DNA from: Oscillospiraceae bacterium
Lineage (GTDB): Bacteria > Bacillota > Clostridia > Oscillospirales > Oscillospiraceae
Direction of reading: 5' to 3'
Assembly: GCA_009777235.1 (NCBI GenBank)
Contig: WRMH01000010.1
Span: 1 to 64,000, forward strand
Length of the DNA: 64,000 nt
Below the pieces are notes generated by a model. The model was not told where the DNA came from. It searched no databases and saw only the letters and a list, made by a program, of their open reading frames with translations. Shown one piece after another: positions 30,790 through 40,059 of the stretch; position 1 is the first letter of the stretch, and each line of letters opens with the position of its first letter. The position numbers and the translations under genes are program-made.

Positions 30790-32733
30790 ATGGATAACTA
30801 CGACAAATACATAGGAAGAATACTCGATAACAGATATGAAATATTAGAACTCATCGGCGTAGGCGGTATGGCATATGTTTACAAGGCGCTTTGCCACCGC
30901 TTAAACAGATTGGTAGCGATAAAAATCCTAAAAGAGGACTTGGCAGCCGACGAGGAGTTTCAACGTCGTTTCTATACAGAATCTCAAGCTATAGCGATGC
31001 TTCAACATCCGAATATAGTCGCCGTATACGATGTCAGCCGCAGCGGCAGCTTGGAATATATTGTCATGGAGCTCATGGATGGCATTACCTTAAAGCAATA
31101 TATTACAAGAAAAGGGCTTTTGAGCTGGAAAGAAGCTGTGCATTTTTCCATACAAATAACCAAAGCCCTTACACATGCTCATGCGCGCGGCATTATCCAC
31201 CGTGATATTAAACCTCACAATATAATGATTCTAAAAGACGCAAGCATAAAAGTAGCGGATTTTGGCATTGCGAGATTACTTTCAGTACAAAACACGCTCA
31301 CACAAGACGCGCTCGGTTCCGTTCACTATATATCGCCCGAGCAGGCAAAGGGCAGCCTCATTGACGCGAGATCAGATATTTATTCTGTCGGTGTCGTAAT
31401 GTATGAAATGCTTACCGGACGTCTGCCGTTCGTGGGCGATACGGCGGTTTCGGTTGCCATTCAGCATATCAGCGCGATGCCGCTTTTGCCAAAGGATATT
31501 AATCCTGATATACCCATTGGCCTTGAAGAGATTACCATGCACGCTATGGAGCCCAACATAAACATACGTTTTACCACGTCTGATGAAATGCTTGCGGATT
31601 TAGAAGAATTTCGCAAAAATCCGGGCATTGTTTTTGATTACGCGGTTTCAAATCCCGCGGAGAGAGTTTCCGCAGATGTCGAAGAACCCTATGAAACAAG
31701 AATTATACCAAAAGAAGCTATACCCGCGCCCGGTCGTTCTGCTTTATCTTTCATTACGCCACGGCCAAAAACAGACTTAACGCCGGATGAACATCGCGAC
31801 GCAACGAGAAGATCGCGGAGCACAGGCACTCTTGTCGGGATTTTGTCGGTAGTCGTAGTAATTTTGATTTTGCTTTCAGTGCTTATTGTTGAGTTGATCA
31901 AGATAATGGGAGTCAGCAACAATACCGAGACAGTTACCATACCGAATTTTATCGGCAGAATGTACGATGATATTCGATACGATATAGATTATATAAATTT
32001 ATTCGAGTTTGTAGACGAATACAAACCCGACAGTGAAAAGCCGATAGGTACGATACTGGCGCAAAATCCCACGCCCGACAGAGAGCGCGATATACCCCCG
32101 AATGGAGAAAAAATAAAGATTACTTTGACGATTTCGAGCGGTGATGAACCGCCCGCAGATATGATAAATCTCATCGGCAAGCATTTTTCGGAAGCCGGAA
32201 GAGAGCTTAGCGTACTGGATCGCAGCGTGATTGTTGACATGAAAATCGAAGAAGATGACAGTGTGCCGGAAGGTATCATTATCAGGACAATTCCAAGGGA
32301 GGGAGACCCTGTATACAGAGGCAGTACCGTTACTATTTATTATGCCGTCCCGGCTTCTCTTAGATATGTGACAATACCTCCGGACTTAAAAGGAAGAAGC
32401 AGGGAAGAGGTGGAGCTTATTTTAGATGAAGAGGATATCGTGCTTATATGGAATGAGTATTATTATGATGATATACCCGAAGGCCGCGTAACATTCGTGC
32501 AGGCCGAAGGCTCAAATGTACCCAGAGGTACCCAAATAAATATATCTGTCTCCTTAGGTCCGGAGCCAACGCCCACGCCGCCGCCTGTGCCCGAGACTCC
32601 CGATGTTCCTGACACGCCGCCGCCCGCGACGGATCAGCCCCCACCCGACCCATCCACGCCGCCGCCTGAGCCCCCGCCAACCGATCCGCCCGACCCTCCG
32701 CCAAATACTCCCGATTTATCTCCTGATACGTGA
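30790..32733 (+). CDS. prkC: Membrane Ser/Thr protein kinase with PASTA repeats
   Basis: 647 residues from the ATG at 30790 (AGGAG upstream), preferred over a GTG at 30745. The kinase domain (about 10-270) has GVGGMAYVYKA, catalytic Lys45 in VAIKIL, HRDIKPHN and DFGIAR. One membrane helix lies near 345-370. Outside the cell follow three PASTA domains (starting near VTIPNFIGRM, DMINLIGKHF and VTIPPDLKGRS) that sense muropeptides. The last about 60 residues are a Pro/Thr/Asp-rich tail (PPPEPPPTDPPDPPP), unusual in length. The kinase controls cell wall and dormancy exit in relatives. Confidence 0.96.
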   Translation: MDNYDKYIGRILDNRYEILELIGVGGMAYVYKALCHRLNRLVAIKILKEDLAADEEFQRRFYTESQAIAMLQHPNIVAVYDVSRSGSLEYIVMELMDGITLKQYITRKGLLSWKEAVHFSIQITKALTHAHARGIIHRDIKPHNIMILKDASIKVADFGIARLLSVQNTLTQDALGSVHYISPEQAKGSLIDARSDIYSVGVVMYEMLTGRLPFVGDTAVSVAIQHISAMPLLPKDINPDIPIGLEEITMHAMEPNINIRFTTSDEMLADLEEFRKNPGIVFDYAVSNPAERVSADVEEPYETRIIPKEAIPAPGRSALSFITPRPKTDLTPDEHRDATRRSRSTGTLVGILSVVVVILILLSVLIVELIKIMGVSNNTETVTIPNFIGRMYDDIRYDIDYINLFEFVDEYKPDSEKPIGTILAQNPTPDRERDIPPNGEKIKITLTISSGDEPPADMINLIGKHFSEAGRELSVLDRSVIVDMKIEEDDSVPEGIIIRTIPREGDPVYRGSTVTIYYAVPASLRYVTIPPDLKGRSREEVELILDEEDIVLIWNEYYYDDIPEGRVTFVQAEGSNVPRGTQINISVSLGPEPTPTPPPVPETPDVPDTPPPATDQPPPDPSTPPPEPPPTDPPDPPPNTPDLSPDT

Positions 32734-32747
32734 TTTGGTCTTAAATT

Positions 32748-33629
32748 ATGGCGGATGGTATTATCTATAAAGCATTGAGCGGATTTTACTATGTAAAATC
32801 TGTAGGGGAAACGGTTCGCTGCACTGCGCGCGGCCGTTTTCGGCTTGACAAAAACATTCCATTGGTTGGAGATAATGTAAGGTTTGAGTATGTCGAAAAT
32901 GGTAATGGATTCCTTACGGAGATTTTGCCGCGCAAAAACTCTTTTTTGCGACCTCCGCTTGCCAATATTGACAAAATGGTGATTGTCGCTTCAGCAGCCT
33001 TGCCAAAAGCCGATCCATTTTTAGTAGATAAAATGACGGTAATAGCAATAGGCGCCCAATGTGAACCTGTTATATGTATAAATAAACTCGATCTTGATAG
33101 CGCGGATGACTTATATGAGATATATAAAGGTATTGGCCTTACAGTGCTTAGAACCAGTGCTGTAACAGGTGAAGGTATTTCAAACTTGGTTGATGTTATA
33201 CAAGGCTCGATATGTGCTTTTTGCGGTAATTCCGGAGTAGGGAAGTCCAGTATTCTAAATGCCCTTGATCCGAGTTTCCATATTATAACAGGTCATGTAA
33301 GCCGGAAACTTGGCAGGGGATGCCATACAACGCGCCATATTGAGCTTTTTGATCTTTCATCGGGCGCTATTGTGGCGGACACCCCGGGGTTTTCCGCGTT
33401 TGATACCGGATATGTTGCCGAAAAAAGAGATATACAGCTTCTTTTTCCTGAGTTTTTAAATCTGGTCGGAACATGCCGATTTGATGATTGCGGGCATATA
33501 GACGAGCCGGACTGCGCGATTTTAGATGCCCTGCATCGCGGAAGATTACAAAAAACTCGGCATGACAGCTATAAACGCTTATATGAACAAGCCGGAAGAT
33601 ATAAAAAATGGGAGCAAAAATCAAATTGA
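32748..33629 (+). CDS. rsgA: Ribosome small-subunit GTPase RsgA
   Basis: 293 residues. An OB-fold start is followed by a circularly permuted GTPase: G4 NKLDL, G5 TSAVTGEG, then G1 GNSGVGKSS and G3 DTPGF. The C-terminal zinc knuckle is CRFDDCGHIDEPDC. It matures the 30S subunit. Its position after the prpC-prkC pair is the standard Firmicutes order. Confidence 0.96.
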   Translation: MADGIIYKALSGFYYVKSVGETVRCTARGRFRLDKNIPLVGDNVRFEYVENGNGFLTEILPRKNSFLRPPLANIDKMVIVASAALPKADPFLVDKMTVIAIGAQCEPVICINKLDLDSADDLYEIYKGIGLTVLRTSAVTGEGISNLVDVIQGSICAFCGNSGVGKSSILNALDPSFHIITGHVSRKLGRGCHTTRHIELFDLSSGAIVADTPGFSAFDTGYVAEKRDIQLLFPEFLNLVGTCRFDDCGHIDEPDCAILDALHRGRLQKTRHDSYKRLYEQAGRYKKWEQKSN

Positions 33630-33647
33630 AGAAATGGAGTTTACATA

Positions 33648-34217
33648 ATGCATCATATCGTAACACATATGGGACAGTGCTTTACACCTCTTGAGCCGGA
33701 GATTGATAAAATATTGATCGAAGATATTGCACATTCATTATCGCTTTTGTGCCGCGCAAATGGTCATATAGACAGGTTTTATTCAATAGCGCAGCATTCA
33801 ATAAGCTGCGTATATGAAGCAAAAGCACGGGGCTATTCGGCCAGAGTGCAGCTTGCGTGCCTTATTCATGACGGGAGCGAGGCTTACATATCGGATATTA
33901 CACGACCTGTTAAAATGTATTTGCCGGAATATAAAATCATTGAGAAGCGTTTGCAAGATACTATATACACAAAATATTTAGGAGTGCCGCTTACAGAGGA
34001 TGAATTTTTGGTAGTAGATGAAATAGACGGCAATATACTTATATGTGAGTTTCACGCGCTTTCAAGAAACAGAGAGCTTGTCGGAGCATACAAAACTCCA
34101 ATCCCGGTTTTAAAAAGCTCTCCGTCATTTGAAACACGCCCAACAGAAGAAGTAGAAACTGAATTTCTCAAGGTTTATTATGGCGTTATGCACGCGGGCA
34201 TAATACAAGGCAGATGA
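33648..34217 (+). CDS. HD-domain phosphohydrolase (YfbR-like)
   Basis: 189 residues with the metal-binding histidines of an HD hydrolase: H in YSIAQHSISC, HD in ACLIHDGSEAYISDITRPVK and a downstream Asp in EIDGNILICEF. The layout resembles YfbR-type 5'-deoxynucleotidases, but the substrate is not known. It starts 18 bp after rsgA and is the last gene of the long rightward operon. Confidence 0.82.
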   Translation: MHHIVTHMGQCFTPLEPEIDKILIEDIAHSLSLLCRANGHIDRFYSIAQHSISCVYEAKARGYSARVQLACLIHDGSEAYISDITRPVKMYLPEYKIIEKRLQDTIYTKYLGVPLTEDEFLVVDEIDGNILICEFHALSRNRELVGAYKTPIPVLKSSPSFETRPTEEVETEFLKVYYGVMHAGIIQGR

Positions 34218-34355
34218 GAAGATAGATGGCGTTTTGTGCTTATAACCGCGCAATCAAGCAAGCAGCAAAGCAGATTACCTGTGTTGTGCTGCTTACGCTC
34301 GTTAATCTTTTATCTTGTTGCGGTATATCGTCCTTATCTGAAAACCAGAATCTGA

Positions 34356-34401
34356 CCACCCATAATTAAACAAAATCTTTATTTTGTTTAATTATAGGTG
34401 G
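34356..34401. repeat. Large near-perfect hairpin upstream of the recombinase
   Basis: Arms CCACC-C-ATAATTAAACAAAAT (34356-34376) and ATTTTGTTTAATTAT-A-GGTGG (34381-34401) pair over 20 of 21 positions with a 4-nt loop (CTTT). No U-run follows on either strand, so it is not a classical terminator, though it lies where the rsgA operon should end. Confidence 0.85.
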
Positions 34402-34430
34402 CGTTCCATATAGCACATTTTGCGTTTTTA

Positions 34431-34439
34431 TGCTATAAT
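34431..34439 (+). promoter_or_regulatory. Extended -10 promoter of the recombinase gene
   Basis: TGC-TATAAT with TATAAT at 34434-34439 and no clear -35. The start codon is about 120 bp downstream. Confidence 0.45.
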
Positions 34440-34557
34440 GTGCCTTGTCAGTGGCTATCCCTTGCCTTTCATATGCTGCCGCTTTCCTCTCGCGCAATGG
34501 CCGGACGCGCTGAATTATCTCCGCAAAAAGTTATGCTATTTGGAAATGAGCGTTTTT

Positions 34558-35562
34558 ATGGATTACAGAGCACAGTCTCCCGAAATTATACGCGAGTTTT
34601 TGTTTTATCACGAAACTATCAAAGGACACTCGAAGAAAACTGTTGACGAGTATTTTCTTGACTTGCGGACATTCTTTCGTTTTATGCTCATTCATAAAGG
34701 CATTGCAAATAGAGATATGCCTTTTGATGACTTGTCAATTGCGAACATTGACAAAGACTTTGTAAAGTCCGTTACTATAGCTGATGTGTACGAATATCTC
34801 GCCTTTCTCTCACGCGACAGAATAAAACACCATAAAAGCCGCTATGCTGAGTATGGACTAAGCGCGGCGACCCGTGCGCGTAAAACAGCCGTTATACGCT
34901 CTTTTTATAAATACCTTACGCTCAAATCTACCAACAATAGGCTTAGTGAAAATCCTGTCGCCGACCTTGACGCCCCGAAATTGCGAAAATCACTCCCCCG
35001 CTTTCTGAGCCTCGATGAAAGCCGTAAATTACTCGGCAGTGTTGATGGCACATTTCGCGAGAGGGATTTTTGTATTTTGACGATTTTTCTAAATTGCGGA
35101 CTGCGTATTTCCGAACTGGCAAACTTAAACCTTACTGATTTGCGTGAAGACTCCCTTCGAGTGCTCGGCAAAGGAAATAAAGAGCGCATAGTCTATCTAA
35201 ATGATGCCTGCGCCGCCGCCATAAACGACTATCTTTTATCGCGCAAAACAATTACGGCTATAGACACTCGCGCGCTGTTTCTCTCAAGCCGCCGCACAAG
35301 GATAAGCACATCAAACATTCACAGCCTTGTAAAGAGACATATAATGGTGGCAGGGCTTGATAAAACCAAGTATTCATCCCACAAATTACGCCATACGGCG
35401 GCGACACTCATGCTAAAAAGCGGCGTCGATGTCAGGACATTGCAGGAACTGCTCGGACATGAACATCTGAATACTACGCAAATTTATACGCATATAGAAA
35501 ACAGCAGCCTCAAAGAGGCCGCCATGAAATCTCCCCTATCTGATTATCATAAAACAAAATAA
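34558..35562 (+). CDS. Tyrosine recombinase, XerC/XerD-like
   Basis: 334 residues from the ATG at 34558; the ribosome site is weak, and an in-frame extension to 34420 exists. The N-terminal SAM-like core-binding domain (about 1-115) is followed by a catalytic domain with the Arg of NCGLRISELANL, the HxLR of SHKLRHTAATLM, the His of LGHEHLNTTQ and the nucleophile Tyr in IYTHIE. It probably resolves chromosome dimers at dif or acts as a related housekeeping recombinase. It stands alone between convergent operons. Confidence 0.88.
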   Translation: MDYRAQSPEIIREFLFYHETIKGHSKKTVDEYFLDLRTFFRFMLIHKGIANRDMPFDDLSIANIDKDFVKSVTIADVYEYLAFLSRDRIKHHKSRYAEYGLSAATRARKTAVIRSFYKYLTLKSTNNRLSENPVADLDAPKLRKSLPRFLSLDESRKLLGSVDGTFRERDFCILTIFLNCGLRISELANLNLTDLREDSLRVLGKGNKERIVYLNDACAAAINDYLLSRKTITAIDTRALFLSSRRTRISTSNIHSLVKRHIMVAGLDKTKYSSHKLRHTAATLMLKSGVDVRTLQELLGHEHLNTTQIYTHIENSSLKEAAMKSPLSDYHKTK

Positions 35563-35682
35563 TTTCCGCCGGGACAACGCAAAGATGAAGCGTCAGATAT
35601 TTTGCCTCACGAGCAAAAAACGCAAAAAGCTTCATTTGAAAGTCTTGCCAACCCCTCACAACAGGCACAAATAAGCACATAA

Positions 35683-38079
35683 TCAGCAAACAATAATGTT
35701 TACGAGCCTATTTTTTACAACGATTGTTTTTGTGATTTGCTTGCCCTCTATGTGTCGGGCAATTTTTTCGTCCGCTTTTGCTTTTTCAATGAGAAAATCG
35801 TCATCACAATCCGGCGGTACTTTTATGGTAGAGCGCAGCTTGCCAAGCACTTGAACGGCAATCTCAATCTGCGCTTCTATGGTTTTACTCTCATCATGCT
35901 CCGGCCAAGCCTCTTTTGCCGCATAGCCGCCAAAACCCTGCATTTCCCAAAGTTCTTCAGCAATATGTGGAGCAAAGGGCGAAAGCAGCGTCAGCAGCAC
36001 CTTATAATCGCCCTGTGTGGGCGGCGTTATGTAAAAGTCGTTTACAAGTGCCATTAGAGTAGCAATTGCCGTGTTAAATTTTAGGTTTTCAATATCATTG
36101 CCAACCTTTTTAATGGCGCGGTGTATAGCGGCTTCGTGGCTTGAATCGGCGTCTTTTAAGATTGCTCCATCGGCTGCGAGATTCCATATGCGATCTAAAA
36201 ATCGTTTGCAGCCCTTTACCGCCTGACTCGACCATGCCGCAGTTTTTTCAAAGTCGCCGATAAACATGATATACAGGCGCAAAGTGTCCGCCCCATACTC
36301 ATTTATGTAGTCGTCGGGATTTATGACATTGCCTCGTGATTTGCTCATTTTCTGGTTGTCCTCGGCAAGAATCATGCCTTGACTGGTGCGTTTATTATAA
36401 GGCTCCGCAGTAGGCACTACTCCAATGTCATAGAGAAACTTGTGCCAGAAACGCGAATAGAGCAAATGGAGCGTTGTGTGTTCCATTCCTCCGTTATACC
36501 AGTCTACCGGAGTCCAGTAAGAAAGCGCATCCCTACCGGCCAAGGCGGTATCGTTATGCGGATCGGTATAACGCAGAAAATACCAACTCGAGCCCGCCCA
36601 TTGCGGCATAGTGTCCGTTTCGCGTTTTGCAGGTCCTTTGCACTTCGGGCATACGGTAGAAATCCAATCCGTCATGGCGGCAAGCGGGCTCTCCCCTGTT
36701 TCGGTAGTCTCGTAATTTTCTATCTCCGGCAATAAGAGTGGCAAGTCGCTTTCGGATAGCGGCACATAACCGCATTTCTCGCAGTTTACAATAGGTATTG
36801 GCTCACCCCAATATCTCTGACGCGAGAACACCCAGTCACGAAGTTTGAAATTTACCGTTTCTTCGCCCAAGCCCTCTTTCGCGAGCCATTTTGTGATCTT
36901 TACCTTAGCATCTTCGACGCTTAGACCGTTTAAAATACCGGAATTTACCATTATACCGCTATCACAATCTACATATGCCTCTTTGCTTATGTCGCCGCCT
37001 GAAACAACCTCAACAATAGGCAAATTATATATTTTTGCAAATTCCCAGTCGCGTGTATCGTGTCCCGGCACAGCCATAATTGCGCCCGTACCGTAGGACG
37101 CGAGCACATAGTCGGAAATAAATATTGGAATCTCTTTGTTTGTAACAGGATTTACCGCCCGTATGCCTTTTAGCTCAACGCCGCTTTTTTCTTTAACAAG
37201 TTCAGTGCGCTCAAAATCCGACTTCTTTGCCGCCAAGGCTTGATATGCTTTGATCTCATCAGGATTATCCAATGTCCATTTTTGCAGCAGCGGGTGTTCG
37301 GGAGACATAACCATATACGTCGCGCCATATAATGTATCCTGACGTGTCGTAAACACCTGTATCGTATCGCCGGATGTCGTCATAAAATCAATACGCGCAC
37401 CGACCGATCTGCCTATCCAATTGCGCTGCTGAGCCTTGACCCTCTCAACATAATCAACCGTGTCTAAATCATCAATGAGCCTTTGGGCATATTTTGTTAT
37501 TTTGAGCATCCATTGGCTTTTCTCGCGCCTTACTATATCAGCCCCGCAGCGTTCGCAAACATTGTCCACAACTTCTTCATTAGCCAAAACGCACTTGCAG
37601 GACGTACACCAATTGACGGGTATAAGCGCTTTGTATGCCAGCCCGGCATCGAACATCTTTAAAAATATCCACTGTGTCCACTTATAGTAGCTCGGGTCTG
37701 TGGTATCAACGCATCTTTCCCAGTCAAAGCTATAACCAAGCCTTTTAAGCTGCCCTGTAAATTTTGCGATGTTATCCCGGGTCACGGCAGCGGGGTGGAT
37801 TTTGTTTTTGATCGCATAATTTTCCGTAGGCAGACCGAAAGCGTCAAATCCTATGGGAAACAGTACATTAAAGCCTTGCATACGCCTTTTCCTTGCGACT
37901 ATGTCCATAGCTGTAAAGGGACGCGGATGCCCTACATGAAGGCCAGTGCCGGATGGATAAGGAAACTCGATGAGGACATAGAACTTCGGTCTCTCTCCCC
38001 CATTTGACGCGCAAAAAGCCTTTTCATCATCCCACTTTTTTTGCCACTTACTTTCAATACCCGTAAAATCGTATTTCAT
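35683..38079 (-). CDS. leuS: Leucyl-tRNA synthetase
   Basis: 798 residues from the ATG at 38079, giving the family start [16 protein letters not shown]; an upstream in-frame extension to 38148 is not needed. Class I motifs are HVGHP (HIGH-like) and KMSKSRGN. The CP1 editing domain (T-rich DWEFA region) and zinc cysteines ([21 protein letters not shown]) are present. It charges tRNA-Leu. It is the last gene of the leftward smc-to-leuS run; no T-box leader was recognised. Confidence 0.96.
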   Translation of the reverse strand: MKYDFTGIESKWQKKWDDEKAFCASNGGERPKFYVLIEFPYPSGTGLHVGHPRPFTAMDIVARKRRMQGFNVLFPIGFDAFGLPTENYAIKNKIHPAAVTRDNIAKFTGQLKRLGYSFDWERCVDTTDPSYYKWTQWIFLKMFDAGLAYKALIPVNWCTSCKCVLANEEVVDNVCERCGADIVRREKSQWMLKITKYAQRLIDDLDTVDYVERVKAQQRNWIGRSVGARIDFMTTSGDTIQVFTTRQDTLYGATYMVMSPEHPLLQKWTLDNPDEIKAYQALAAKKSDFERTELVKEKSGVELKGIRAVNPVTNKEIPIFISDYVLASYGTGAIMAVPGHDTRDWEFAKIYNLPIVEVVSGGDISKEAYVDCDSGIMVNSGILNGLSVEDAKVKITKWLAKEGLGEETVNFKLRDWVFSRQRYWGEPIPIVNCEKCGYVPLSESDLPLLLPEIENYETTETGESPLAAMTDWISTVCPKCKGPAKRETDTMPQWAGSSWYFLRYTDPHNDTALAGRDALSYWTPVDWYNGGMEHTTLHLLYSRFWHKFLYDIGVVPTAEPYNKRTSQGMILAEDNQKMSKSRGNVINPDDYINEYGADTLRLYIMFIGDFEKTAAWSSQAVKGCKRFLDRIWNLAADGAILKDADSSHEAAIHRAIKKVGNDIENLKFNTAIATLMALVNDFYITPPTQGDYKVLLTLLSPFAPHIAEELWEMQGFGGYAAKEAWPEHDESKTIEAQIEIAVQVLGKLRSTIKVPPDCDDDFLIEKAKADEKIARHIEGKQITKTIVVKNRLVNIIVC

Positions 38080-38095
38080 ATTAAACCGCCATTTC

Positions 38096-38146
38096 GCAGG
38101 CGACACAAATAGTTGAAAATGTGCGCGCTCATCGTTTTTCGCCTGC
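38096..38146. repeat. Inverted repeat in the leuS leader
   Basis: GCAGGCGA (38096-38103) and TCGCCTGC (38139-38146) are complementary, with CACA/TGTG extending the pairing inward. It lies 17 bp before the leuS start codon and could fold in the leader RNA. The role is unknown. Confidence 0.4.
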
Positions 38147-38226
38147 AAAATGATAAGCGTTTTATGATTTTAAGTACGCTCTCCGGCGTTATTTCAAAGT
38201 GCGCTTTGGGGCGGCACCGGCAAGTC

Positions 38227-38583
38227 TCATTTGAGTATCGGCTCTATATCAACATCTTCGGCATCGCTCCACAGGCGTTCCAATGTGTAAAACTCACGGG
38301 CTTCCCGTAAAAACAAATGTACCACCAAAGAGCCGTAGTCCAATAATGCCCACTGATTTGCTCTTGCGCCTTCTACGCGCAAGAGAGTCTCGCCCTGCTC
38401 GCCAAGCACTCTTGCAAGCTCATCCGACAAGGTCTTTAGGTGCACTTCGGACCCTGCCGTACAAATAATAAAGTAATCGGCAAGAATCGTGACATCGGTG
38501 GTTCGCAGAAGTTTTATATCCTGCGCCATCTTTGCGTCGAGCGCTTTCACGGCAATTGCCGCAATTTCATTAGCAGTGAGCAT
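38227..38583 (-). CDS. rsfS: Ribosomal silencing factor RsfS
   Basis: 118 residues, normal length. Conserved segments are DVTILADYFIICTAGSE, VEGARANQWALLDYGSLVVHLF and FYTLERLWSDAE. It binds ribosomal protein L14 and blocks subunit joining under starvation. In Firmicutes it commonly follows nadD/yqeK; here an LCP gene lies between them. Confidence 0.95.
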   Translation of the reverse strand: MLTANEIAAIAVKALDAKMAQDIKLLRTTDVTILADYFIICTAGSEVHLKTLSDELARVLGEQGETLLRVEGARANQWALLDYGSLVVHLFLREAREFYTLERLWSDAEDVDIEPILK

Positions 38584-38628
38584 TAGCAGATAAAAATCCT
38601 TTCAAAGCAATGATTATACACAAAAATC

Positions 38629-40059
38629 TTATGGTCTCCAGTCAATGGTGCCTTTCCAATTCCCATCGGTGACATATAGTCTCTTTGAGTCATTATCGTA
38701 GGTCAGAATACTCACATCATCGGCAGTTATTGTCGCGTAAAACGGACTGAGTTTGGTATTTACAATCTCCAGCCACTCATCAACTTTGATAGCGACAAAC
38801 TCACCTCTGTAGTAAAGCTCTCCCGGCAATGTGTAAAAGTTTATGTCTGAAGGATTGATATCCAAAAACTCACGGCCCAATCTCACAACAGATTCCATTT
38901 CAAGGTTGGTTTTTGTACGGTTAAAGAATATGTCAGCGTAGGTAGAGATGTTTATTGAGCCTTTTTTTGCGAGTATTTGCTCAATAGCGGCCTTTAAAAA
39001 GTTTTGTTGATTTTGTATTCTCCATAAGTCTCCCTTATTAACCTCATCTACAAATCTGATTCGCATGACGCCCATTGCCTGATGGCCTGTCAGCAAGCGG
39101 CTGCCTTTCGGCACGACATAATGCAGATCGTTTTCTTCATCATAAAAATCTATGTCTACCGGGACATTAAAAGTTACCCCGCCTATATCGTCAATCAATC
39201 TGCTAAACGCCGACATATTGATAGTTATCCAAAAGTCCAGCTCAAACCCCAGCATATCCGAAAAATATCTGCTCGTGTCTTTCATTACCGCTTGATATGC
39301 GCTGTCGTCTCTTCCATGCCTATTTATCATGCTTGCCTGAACATAATTTGCTTTTTTCATCCAATAGCTATTTTCCCACGGCACATTCAGTAATGTATCC
39401 CGGGGTATGTTTACGACTTCTAATGTATGATCTTCCATATTGAACGAAGCAACCATTATGGTGTCCGTCAAACCACCTGCAATACCCATAATCAGAAATG
39501 TAATTTGGTCGGTGTTGCGTATCTCGTCGAGCGGAGGCAAAGGTGCATCATCCTTCACGCCTGGGATTCTTACGGGCGGTAGCGGGTTGCCTTGCTCATC
39601 TGTACCCGGCGATTCAACGTCTATTCCCGGAACAATCCCTGAACCCGCTAAGTGGGTGTCGCTGATATAGTAAAAATAGCTGAAAAACGGCTCGACCTTC
39701 CACCATATGATTGCCATAGTAGTGGCAAGGAGCAAAACGATGCATAGCACGGTACTTATAATCGAAATTACTTTAACCTTGCCGGATACACGCGATAATA
39801 ATACAAGTATTATAAAACCAAGCGTCGCGCCTGTGATGGCGATAGCTTTAATCTGCAGCGACAACTTGAAAATTACGATCAGGGCTATAAGCAAAAACAC
39901 GGCAACAGCGGCCAATACAACAAACGCAGCACTGCCTTGTGATGATGATCGTTTAATATGCCGCGCGCCGTTTTCCGGGCTCGCATTGTTTGAGTTTACG
40001 CTTCTTTTTGCCGTGCGCGAAGTCTCTCCGCCGCTTCGTCTGTTGCCGCTCCGCTTCAT
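38629..40059 (-). CDS. LytR-CpsA-Psr (LCP) family cell-wall glycopolymer ligase
   Basis: 476 residues. A basic Ser/Asn-rich cytoplasmic start (about 1-42) is followed by three membrane helices (about 43-115) and an extracellular LCP domain with the typical DTIMVASFNMEDHTLEVVNIPRD region, read in two parts, and RFVDEVNKGDLWRIQNQQNFLKA. LCP enzymes transfer lipid-linked polymers to peptidoglycan. Start and stop overlap nadD/yqeK as TAATG. Confidence 0.92.
   Translation of the reverse strand: MKRSGNRRSGGETSRTAKRSVNSNNASPENGARHIKRSSSQGSAAFVVLAAVAVFLLIALIVIFKLSLQIKAIAITGATLGFIILVLLSRVSGKVKVISIISTVLCIVLLLATTMAIIWWKVEPFFSYFYYISDTHLAGSGIVPGIDVESPGTDEQGNPLPPVRIPGVKDDAPLPPLDEIRNTDQITFLIMGIAGGLTDTIMVASFNMEDHTLEVVNIPRDTLLNVPWENSYWMKKANYVQASMINRHGRDDSAYQAVMKDTSRYFSDMLGFELDFWITINMSAFSRLIDDIGGVTFNVPVDIDFYDEENDLHYVVPKGSRLLTGHQAMGVMRIRFVDEVNKGDLWRIQNQQNFLKAAIEQILAKKGSINISTYADIFFNRTKTNLEMESVVRLGREFLDINPSDINFYTLPGELYYRGEFVAIKVDEWLEIVNTKLSPFYATITADDVSILTYDNDSKRLYVTDGNWKGTIDWRP

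Larger units (their letters stand above)
34218..34557. other. Intergenic region upstream of the Xer-like recombinase
   Basis: 340 bp. The first 138 bp have no gene or repeat I can support. A 20-bp hairpin (34356-34401) and an extended -10 promoter (34431-34439) follow. Open frames starting at 34398-34420 run into the recombinase without ribosome sites. Confidence 0.6.

Noticed and set aside
34420-34557. 46-residue N-terminal extension of the Xer-like recombinase
   Set aside because: It begins at the -10 box of the predicted promoter and has no ribosome site; the extension does not resemble the recombinase N-domain.
38080-38226. T-box riboswitch before leuS
   Set aside because: The 147-bp region shows an inverted repeat but no T-box consensus or specifier-loop and terminator arrangement.
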